From contig NZ_SZQJ01000005.1 of the NCBI RefSeq assembly GCF_013369335.1, positions 186,001 to 250,000 of the forward strand: 64,000 bases of DNA. The letters are read 5' to 3'. Source of the DNA: Vibrio sp. JPW-9-11-11. Lineage in GTDB: Bacteria > Pseudomonadota > Gammaproteobacteria > Enterobacterales > Vibrionaceae. Both the position numbers and the translations under genes were made by a program. Positions 56,811 through 63,072 of the stretch are shown piece after piece. Position 1 is the first letter of the stretch. Every line of letters starts with the position of its first letter. Below the pieces are notes generated by a model. The model saw only the letters and a list, made by a program, of their open reading frames with translations, did no database searches and was not told where the DNA came from.

Positions 56811-57208
56811 TGAATAATCCAGAACTGGACGCACCGAAAGGGGGATCGTTTATCGATCCCCTTTCAGCGTTCAGAGGATAGCCCCGCAGGGATAGCGAAG
56901 CGTAGAACCGCCAGAACTCACCACACCACCAAGCGGTAACGCTACTGCATACACAAAAAGACGTTCAGCAAGTGCAGGAGGCTAGTACCAGCTCAACGCG
57001 ATCGCCAGTGTCACTCACTGACGGGACTCAAAGCCCCACGAAAAAAGCCTTCATCCTGCCAGAATCCTATAACCACGGAACTAACAGCGCATGCAGAAGT
57101 TTATCGCTGTGCTACCCAAGAAAAAGCGCACCGAACTTGTGTGCTCGATGCGCTTGATTTGGTCGGATAGCCGCATGCTCTAATAGCGGCTTATATTGTC
57201 ATTTTGAT
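56811..57208. other. Element non-coding region, probable replication origin
   Basis: About 400 bp without a supported gene. Holds two hairpins: 56836-56865 (GAAAGGGGGATCG with CGATCCCCTTTC, one bulged G, 5-base loop) and 57124-57155 (AAGCGCA with TGCGCTT, 18-base loop). In filamentous phages such structures serve as plus- or minus-strand origins or packaging signals; which applies here is inference. Confidence 0.5.
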
Positions 57209-57640
57209 TTATTCAATCAATGGAGCGTCAAATTCATCCATGATTCTATCTAGAAATTCATCCAGTTCTTTCTTTTGATCTGGTGTACTGGCGATAGTCT
57301 TAAGTGAGCCTAGTACCATGCCAAACGACATTTTTAGTGCCGACATATCATAGTCTTTCTTTCTGGCCTCTCTAATCATGTCAGCCATAAGCATTTCAAA
57401 CTTAGATTCTAGTACGCTGCCATGCCCATAGGCGAGAAACATGAGTGGGGTTCTGGTTGCCTCAGCGATGCTGACAATGTCTTTAAACTTAGGCTCTGTT
57501 TTGCCTGCGGCTATGCGCTTTAAGGTACTAACACTTATGCCAGTGTATTCGCTAGTCAGATCATAACCACCATTATCTTTAATGGCGTGTTTGACACGTT
57601 CGGAAAGGGCGTCAATGCCACCAATCTCTTCAAAAATCAT
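57209..57640 (-). CDS. XRE-family repressor of the element
   Basis: A 143-residue protein. Helix-turn-helix at about 26-65 (YDLTSEYTGISVSTLKRIAAGKTEPKFKDIVSIAEATRTP). The C-terminal helical part (FEMLMADMIREARKKDYDMS) may serve for dimerisation. Encoded divergently from the replication gene, the position of RstR in CTX-type phages. The 196-bp gap holds a palindromic operator candidate. Likely represses rep and keeps the element quiet; inferred from place and fold. Confidence 0.8.
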   Translation of the reverse strand: MIFEEIGGIDALSERVKHAIKDNGGYDLTSEYTGISVSTLKRIAAGKTEPKFKDIVSIAEATRTPLMFLAYGHGSVLESKFEMLMADMIREARKKDYDMSALKMSFGMVLGSLKTIASTPDQKKELDEFLDRIMDEFDAPLIE

Positions 57641-57794
57641 AGGTAAGCCTCATAGCATCGTTCTCACCATTATATCCCAACTTTGTGAGGCTAGTTCTTT
57701 TGAAGTGCCAGATATGACCCTTACTTGATTGTTTGCAAGGTCACTTCTGGTTGAATCGTGGATTTCATTTTGATAGCATAGTTGACACTTTAAA

Positions 57795-57811
57795 TGACAC
57801 CATTAGTGTCA
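57795..57811. promoter_or_regulatory. Operator-like inverted repeat before rep
   Basis: TGACAC CATTA GTGTCA, a perfect 6-bp inverted repeat with 5-bp spacer, 25 bp before the rep start. A related TTGACAC lies 14 bp to its left (57782). Suitable for the divergent XRE repressor. Confidence 0.55.
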
Positions 57812-57836
57812 CAATTGATATTGACAGGGTTTTGGC

Positions 57837-59408
57837 TTGTACGACTTTCTAGAAATTGCAATTCCACTTAAAGCTGAATGCGTTACCGTAATGGGTGACT
57901 GTGGCTTTGTGGATTTTGAAAAACTAGGAAGAAAAACAGGCCTTAAGATCGCATCTGGATCCGTTGAATTTGCTATTGATGGCAGTGACCACACGATAAC
58001 AGATGATCTTTATCATCCTTGGTCTCGAATCCCGTCTTCATTTACTGATATTGCTTGTCGTGTATTTGATGCCTGTCCTAAAGCTAACCAGTTCTGGGCA
58101 TATGCTCGAATTAAAGCTTCTCCAGCTAAGGTTATGCAGGGGCACAACGTGTACGGCTCCGACAACTTACGTCTATGTACTGAGTATTTACTGTCAGCAC
58201 TTCAAGAGGCTCAGCCAGAATTTTTTGACATGCTTGATGTTGGTTTGGCTGAGTTTCGACGTATTGACAGCACTTACTCGATCCAGTGCCAGAGTGAAGA
58301 TGTCCTCAGACAAACAATTAAGGCACTTGGCAATATCTCTAATCGCTACCTAAAGCCAGCCCGTAATTCAGACTACGAAACCACGCTTTACTTCAACAAG
58401 GCTTCAGAAAGTACACCGGATGCGGGTCGTGCTTATGTGCTAGCAATCTACTCCAAGCTTGATGAAATCTCACATCAACTAACTGAGTTAAAACGTAGAG
58501 CAAAACGAGAGAAAACATCTCGCTATGAACGGGTGATAAGCCAACTTTCTGATTTTGAGTTGCGTTCTTTTGCTGCGAATCGCTTGCGCTTTGAAGGCCG
58601 AGCGAAAAAACGTTTTCTAGAGCGTGTTGTGGGTACTTGTGGGGTTTGGAAAGTGATCCGCCATGCTGAACAATTTGAGCACACGAACAACTATTCATTC
58701 TGTGAGTGGATGTTTAAAGAGTTGTTTAAAGACTTGCTTGAGGCGGTCAAGGGTGAAGAACTTGAGATATACAACGACTCAAAAATTAAAGCGTTGTTGC
58801 GTGATATGTACCCAATGGTAACGCCTAAAGGAAACATTTCTTATGCAAAGGCTGACCGCCTTTTCCGCTTCTATATGACTCTATGTGACCGTGGTTACGA
58901 TGAGGTTAAAGCGCATTCTTCACCATCGACTTTAGGTCGAAATATGCGGGATCTAATGGCTATCGGTTTGTCGAAAGCAGATTTGCAAAACTTAAGTACA
59001 GGGGAGCGCATGCCACTTGCTCAAATTCTACAGTTTGACTTTGATAATCAGCGCCCAGGCAACTATGTAGAACCGGAATCACCGCTTGCTAATGTTGATG
59101 ATTCTTCAGCTCTAGCCGTGGCCTTTGGTGTGACTAGCCGATTAGCTCATGAGTATGGTTTAGCAGAAGACCCAGCAGAAAAACTTAAGTCTCAATTAGG
59201 CTTGGGGGATGACTTTGATTTAGATCCTTTCTTAGGTGGGGCTGAAGTTCCAGTTTCTCCACGCGAATCAATCTCACTGGTTATCTGGCCAGATGGTGAG
59301 TTAACTCTCACGCGACACGAACAACGAAAATTTAAACCTAATCCAATCACAAGGCACATTAACCCGAAACCAGAACGGGACTACGAAAGCCTTATTACTA
59401 AACACTAG
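57837..59408 (+). CDS. Filamentous phage replication initiation protein (gene II/X, RstA/Cri type)
   Basis: A 523-residue protein. The N-terminal part (about 1-190) has the Phage_CRI pattern, including YDFLEIAIPL at the start, ARIKASPAKVMQGHNVYGSDNL and the later AEFRRIDSTYSI. The middle-to-C-terminal part (about 250-390) resembles the gene X domain. It should nick the double-stranded form for rolling-circle replication. The frame is bounded by a stop at 57822; the only start that keeps the conserved N-terminus is TTG 57837 (AGGG 8 bases upstream), a weak start that may limit Rep. Codon use is like the host. Longer than RstA (about 360 aa). Confidence 0.83.
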   Translation: MYDFLEIAIPLKAECVTVMGDCGFVDFEKLGRKTGLKIASGSVEFAIDGSDHTITDDLYHPWSRIPSSFTDIACRVFDACPKANQFWAYARIKASPAKVMQGHNVYGSDNLRLCTEYLLSALQEAQPEFFDMLDVGLAEFRRIDSTYSIQCQSEDVLRQTIKALGNISNRYLKPARNSDYETTLYFNKASESTPDAGRAYVLAIYSKLDEISHQLTELKRRAKREKTSRYERVISQLSDFELRSFAANRLRFEGRAKKRFLERVVGTCGVWKVIRHAEQFEHTNNYSFCEWMFKELFKDLLEAVKGEELEIYNDSKIKALLRDMYPMVTPKGNISYAKADRLFRFYMTLCDRGYDEVKAHSSPSTLGRNMRDLMAIGLSKADLQNLSTGERMPLAQILQFDFDNQRPGNYVEPESPLANVDDSSALAVAFGVTSRLAHEYGLAEDPAEKLKSQLGLGDDFDLDPFLGGAEVPVSPRESISLVIWPDGELTLTRHEQRKFKPNPITRHINPKPERDYESLITKH

Positions 59409-59416
59409 GACAAACT

Positions 59417-59701
59417 ATGAAAGTCGTATTTATGGGCATCAGTCAACGCAGTGGCGTATCAAACAAAGGGCAGGGCAATCCCTACGAAATGAGCAAGATT
59501 CACCTTGCTATGCCGATTGAAGAAATTAACGCACCACACATGACCGCAACAGGTATTGGATACCAAGAACGCCAGCTCGACATTGACCCGTTGTGCATTT
59601 CCCAATTTCAACAACTCAAACCCTTTTCGAATGTCGATGTTAAGGTTGAGCCAAAACCAAACAACTTTAGCCAAACTTGGGTTGTTGGTCTCTTTCAGTA
59701 A
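59417..59701 (+). CDS. Probable phage ssDNA-binding protein (RstB-like)
   Basis: A 94-residue protein, 8 bp after rep. MKVVFMGISQRSGVSNKGQGNPYEMSKIHLAMPIEE is like the small proteins that follow rep in Vibrio filamentous phages (RstB/DUF1293 group, from memory). Size, place directly after rep and beta-rich pattern fit a gene V-type single-strand binder that coats replicating DNA. No direct motif proves it. A strong terminator follows. Confidence 0.6.
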   Translation: MKVVFMGISQRSGVSNKGQGNPYEMSKIHLAMPIEEINAPHMTATGIGYQERQLDIDPLCISQFQQLKPFSNVDVKVEPKPNNFSQTWVVGLFQ

Positions 59702-59707
59702 ATCACT

Positions 59708-59745
59708 AAAGGCTGTGCAACCTAGCGGTTACATAGCCTTTTTTG
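59708..59745 (+). terminator. Terminator after rep-ssb
   Basis: Stem AAAGGCTGTG.AACC paired with GGTT.CATAGCCTTT (one G-T pair and one internal mismatch), loop TAGC, T run. Separates the replication genes from the next pair. Confidence 0.8.
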
Positions 59746-59777
59746 TGTCTGGAATCTGTGCATGCGATAGATTCCAA

Positions 59778-59787
59778 CTGCATGCAG
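59778..59787. promoter_or_regulatory. Palindrome CTGCATGCAG, possible operator
   Basis: A 10-bp perfect palindrome with related TTGCATG and TTGCAGTG/CTGCAA repeats in the next 50 bp, all upstream of the second XRE gene. Could be a self-regulatory operator; unproven. Confidence 0.3.
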
Positions 59788-59864
59788 AAATTGCATGAAC
59801 CCTTGCAGTGCAATGCCTAGCAACTGCAAATCAATTGTTATCAATCCTATAGGAAACTTAAATT

Positions 59865-60587
59865 ATGAATGTAAACCAACTCACCGGAGCACAGTTTTTT
59901 GATGCCCGTACTTTTATCGGAATGTCCATTTCTTCAGCGGCTAAACTATCTGGTTTAAACCGCAATGTGATCAGCCAATTCGAAAAAGAGAAGGCAACCT
60001 TAACTAACAATGAGAAGAAAAAACTTGTCTCTTTGTATGAAGAGCGCGGTTACGACTTCGAGCAATTGGAGCCGGCTAACGAAGATACTTTTGAGTCCAA
60101 CATTGAGGACTCTAAGGCCAACCTTGCTCAGGCTGAGCCTAAAGAAGTTGGTCAGCGCATGATCGAATTGATGGATGATGTGTCCGACCTAATCACTAGC
60201 AAACTTGTTACGCCAACCGCTAACACTGGACTTCAATTCCACGCTGACATTGAAGAGAACGACGATACGTTGTCACTTTTGAATGATTACCAGCAACTCG
60301 ACCAGCTAATCACTGAACATCTAGCCAGTGACAAGGCCGGAGAGACAAAAGGCAAAGTAGGGTTCTTTGCTGAAGATGGTGAAGCCCGTTCTGATAAGCT
60401 GATTGGCCTAATGGCGTTGCAATACATGCGCACATTGGCTGCTACCGATTCCGAACTTGTGCTGTTGAAGCTGAGTGATGTTGCAGAGCGTGACAGCGAC
60501 AACCACCGATTACTGAAGCGACTTGCTACGGTTTTTGACTACAACGCATTGAAACTGGATGGTGTTTCTTCAGAGCTGGTTAAATAA
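59865..60587 (+). CDS. XRE-type helix-turn-helix protein of the element
   Basis: A 240-residue protein. The N-terminal 65 residues form a helix-turn-helix pattern (FDARTFIGMSISSAAKLSGLNRNVISQFEKEKATL). The rest is acidic and helical with no recognised domain (residues about 75-240). AGGAAA Shine-Dalgarno. Between the ssDNA-binding gene and the small HTH gene, in the position where CTX-type phages have coat genes. Role unknown: a regulator, a helper-phage manipulator or a cargo function are open. Confidence 0.65.
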   Translation: MNVNQLTGAQFFDARTFIGMSISSAAKLSGLNRNVISQFEKEKATLTNNEKKKLVSLYEERGYDFEQLEPANEDTFESNIEDSKANLAQAEPKEVGQRMIELMDDVSDLITSKLVTPTANTGLQFHADIEENDDTLSLLNDYQQLDQLITEHLASDKAGETKGKVGFFAEDGEARSDKLIGLMALQYMRTLAATDSELVLLKLSDVAERDSDNHRLLKRLATVFDYNALKLDGVSSELVK

Positions 60588-60626
60588 CCAGTATTAGAAA
60601 AGAATGGATTCGCAAGGTCTCTCGAC

Positions 60627-61010
60627 ATGACAACAAAAACAGAAAGATACCTAACGTTTAGGGATGAATTACATCAGTGTGGCTATTTACGGAGTCAGCT
60701 CAAAGAGTTGATGATGTATCACTTCGATACTTATGCGGAGTGTGCGGCTTATTTTGGTTACTCAGAAAGCTCAGTGAGGCGTTGGGTTGCTACTAATCAG
60801 TGGCCTATAGCGGTGGCGCGTTTATTACTGACCAAACACCGAGGCTTTCTACCAACAACCAGAGAATGGGCAGAGTTTCGAATTGACGGTGAATATCTGA
60901 CAACGCCTTACGGCAAGAGCATTCACGCAAAGGAACTCGCGCTTTTACATATCGACTTTAGACGACGTGGCGATAGTCGGTCTAACTTTAGTAGGCTTCA
61001 TGCTGTGTGA
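60627..61010 (+). CDS. Small phage-type DNA-binding protein (DUF3653-like)
   Basis: A 127-residue protein. Residues 35-60 form a helix-turn-helix (TYAECAAYFGYSESSVRRWVATNQWPIAVARLLL). The second half (GFLPTTREWAEFRIDGEYLTTPYGKSIHAKELALLHI) resembles DUF3653 phage proteins, from memory. 39 bp after the second XRE gene and probably co-transcribed. Function unknown. Confidence 0.65.
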   Translation: MTTKTERYLTFRDELHQCGYLRSQLKELMMYHFDTYAECAAYFGYSESSVRRWVATNQWPIAVARLLLTKHRGFLPTTREWAEFRIDGEYLTTPYGKSIHAKELALLHIDFRRRGDSRSNFSRLHAV

Positions 61011-61034
61011 TTGATTTCAAATGTTATTTCAAAT

Positions 61035-61072
61035 AAACGCCTTTGGGACGCAACTCAAGGGCGTTTTTGTTT
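61035..61072 (+). terminator. Terminator of the element's second gene pair
   Basis: 11-bp stem with one G-T pair, 10-base loop, followed by TTTT and further T. Confidence 0.8.
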
Positions 61073-61191
61073 GTAGTGAGGTCAACTCACATAAAGTGTG
61101 ATTTGGATGAGTTGATAGAATTTCTCAGCTAACATAAATGCTTCTTTATGGCAGTTGGGCTTGAAAGCTGTAACAAGAATCAAAACCCTAA

Positions 61192-61224
61192 AATGCGTAT
61201 TATGAATATGGAATTATGTTGAGG
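61192..61224 (+). other. dif-like site, right end
   Basis: AATGCGTATTA, 11-base centre TGAATATGGAA, TTATGTTGAGG. Same as the left site except for two XerC-arm changes (AGTGCGC to AATGCGT). It lacks the TTATGTTAAAT arm expected if chromosomal dif1 had been regenerated here. Confidence 0.65.
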
Positions 61225-61286
61225 GTTTGCCTTTGGCCTGAATGCAGCAAAGGGTGGGCGAGAGTAATGGACAATCCAGACAAGCG
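61194..61286 (+). repeat. Element end repeat, right copy (93 bp)
   Basis: Direct repeat of 56643-56735 (89 of 93 identical). After 61286 the sequences part completely. Confidence 0.93.
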
Positions 61287-61341
61287 AACATAATCGTATT
61301 TACCATAAAATACCTAATAATCATATTCAGTTAATCAGAGA

Positions 61342-63066
61342 TTACTGAACATGATTATTGTTAAACACCTGTGTTAATGATTTCTGGATTTCCAGGCTTC
61401 GGATCGGCTTCGAAACAAAGGCGTTCATACCTGCGTCCATGCAAGCTTGTTTATCTTGTGCTAACGCGTGTGCGGTTAAAGCGATTATGGGTGTTTTCTG
61501 ACAAAACTGACGAATCTTCTGTGTGGCCGTGATTCCGTCCATCACCGGCATAGAAATATCCATAAAAACCACATCGACTGATTCAATATTTGTTTTCAAA
61601 AATTCGACAGACTCTTTGCCATTGTTGAGTGTTTTGACTTGATGCCCTAAACGTTCTAAAACAAGCTTAATCACCATTTGGTTGGTTTCGGTATCTTCAA
61701 CGACAAGAATCGCCAGAGGTTTAGGTATATTAACTCTTGTGTCTGAAATGACCGCTTGAGTTTGGCGTTGAATGGAAACTGGTAGTTCTACCAGAAATGT
61801 CGTCCCGGTGCCTAGTGTACTTTTTACACTTATCGTCCCATCCATAAGGGAAACTAAACGCTTGGTGATAGCGAGACCTAAACCACTGCCTCCATATTTG
61901 CGTGTGATTGAGTCGTCGGCTTGTTTAAACTGATTAAAAATAGTTTTCAGGCGTGAGCTTGCGATGCCAATCCCGGTATCTATGACCGTGAGCTGCAGTT
62001 TGTTACCCACTAGATGTGCGAGAAGTGAAACTTGACCATGTTCGGTAAACTTAATGGCATTGCCTAACAAGTTAAACACAATTTGCATGACTCGAGCGCG
62101 ATCAACCCAAAATAGATGGCTCTTATCGAGATCAATATTCAAATTGAGCTTCAATCCTTTGCTGAGCGCAAGTTCACGAAAATGCTCGAGTACTTGTGAT
62201 AACTCACTATTGAGGTTTACCCATTGATATTTAATCGGAAACTCACCGCTTTCGATTCTGGAAAGATCTAATATATCGTCAATTAAAACCAACAAAAGCT
62301 CTGCCGAGCACTCCATTTTTTCTAAGATTTCAATTTGATCATTTTGATAGGGATAGCCTAACAACACATCGATATAACCAAGAACGGCGTTCAGAGGCGT
62401 ACGCAATTCGTGGCTCATCATGGCTAGAAAGCGAGATTTAGCTTCGTTGGCATTTTCAGCTCTTTGCTGTGCCTTTTTTAATTGTTTAGTTCGAATGTCG
62501 ACTAAGCGTTGTAACTGCTCTTTGTGTTCGATGTCGATGAGGGCTCGTTCTAGTAGAGGACGAAAACGTGACAGTGTATCGCTAGATTCTAAGCTAAACT
62601 GCCCTGCTCCACTGCCTATAAGTAACAATACTGAGTCGGATGTCGCTGTCTTTACGCCTGTAATTAACGCACTCTTAATCTGCATGATGTGTTGCGAATT
62701 GAGCGAGCCAAACTCGTCTACACTAGCAGGGTCAAATAGAGTGATACATTCTCCGTCAAGGGCACGAGAAAACTTATTTCCGCTCGGCCAGTTCGTTTGT
62801 TTAAAGCTGGCATCAGAGCTCAATACTGTCGTGTACTCATGTTGATCCCTACTTTTACTCAAAACAATAAATTGATTAAAATCAATGTATAAGCTTAGTA
62901 CCTTTCGCAGTTCAGTGAATATTTGTTGTTTGTTGGACGCACTGGTGATGCTGGAAATGGCATCTAATATAGCTCGGTTCTCTGCGAGTAGTTTTGCTTC
63001 GCGAGCTTGGCTTTGTTTAAGCTCGATCAGCGCTTCGTTTAGTTGTTCTTTTATCTCTAAACTCAT
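61342..63066 (-). CDS. vpsS: Hybrid sensor histidine kinase, VpsS-like
   Basis: A 574-residue soluble kinase. N-terminal coiled coil and GAF-like region (about 35-180), second coiled coil, HisKA with phospho-His in MMSHELRTPLN, HATPase with GNAIKFT, DTGIGI and GGSGLGLAI boxes, and a C-terminal receiver (VVEDTETNQ, phospho-Asp in VVFMDISMPVMDG, Lys in VSKPI). No membrane helix. In V. cholerae VpsS passes phosphate through LuxU and promotes biofilm, and is controlled by the NO sensor NosP encoded just upstream. Here too the gene starts 6 bp after the nosP stop. Assignment by architecture and neighbour. Confidence 0.85.
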   Translation of the reverse strand: MSLEIKEQLNEALIELKQSQAREAKLLAENRAILDAISSITSASNKQQIFTELRKVLSLYIDFNQFIVLSKSRDQHEYTTVLSSDASFKQTNWPSGNKFSRALDGECITLFDPASVDEFGSLNSQHIMQIKSALITGVKTATSDSVLLLIGSGAGQFSLESSDTLSRFRPLLERALIDIEHKEQLQRLVDIRTKQLKKAQQRAENANEAKSRFLAMMSHELRTPLNAVLGYIDVLLGYPYQNDQIEILEKMECSAELLLVLIDDILDLSRIESGEFPIKYQWVNLNSELSQVLEHFRELALSKGLKLNLNIDLDKSHLFWVDRARVMQIVFNLLGNAIKFTEHGQVSLLAHLVGNKLQLTVIDTGIGIASSRLKTIFNQFKQADDSITRKYGGSGLGLAITKRLVSLMDGTISVKSTLGTGTTFLVELPVSIQRQTQAVISDTRVNIPKPLAILVVEDTETNQMVIKLVLERLGHQVKTLNNGKESVEFLKTNIESVDVVFMDISMPVMDGITATQKIRQFCQKTPIIALTAHALAQDKQACMDAGMNAFVSKPIRSLEIQKSLTQVFNNNHVQ

Positions 63067-63072
63067 CGTTGT

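Larger units (their letters stand above)
56643..61286. mobile_element. Satellite-type filamentous phage element at a dif-like site
   Basis: Unit length 4551 bp between direct repeats. Gene content: XRE repressor (minus), gene II/X replication protein, probable ssDNA-binding protein, a second XRE-type protein and a small HTH protein. No major/minor coat, pIII, Zot/pI or secretin gene. Together with the folded attP this fits an integrative filamentous phage satellite (RS1 or TLC type) that would need a helper for virions and XerC/XerD for integration. Size is close to the approximately 4.7-kb TLC element of V. cholerae (from memory). It lies between matP and nosP-vpsS, the terminus region. Confidence 0.82.
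61011..61341. other. Right flank of the element
   Basis: 331 bp without a gene. Contains a terminator (stem AAACGCCTTTG / CAAGGGCGTTT, 61035-61066, then T), the right dif-like site and end repeat, and 55 bp before the vpsS-like stop. Confidence 0.6.

Noticed and set aside
56972..57157. Short plus-strand open frame in the element's non-coding block
   Set aside because: Ser/Thr-rich with no conserved look, spans a hairpin, no convincing ribosome-binding site.
61123..61150. Another dif-like string (CTAACATAA then ATGCTT)
   Set aside because: Only the XerD-like half matches; the XerC half is poor.
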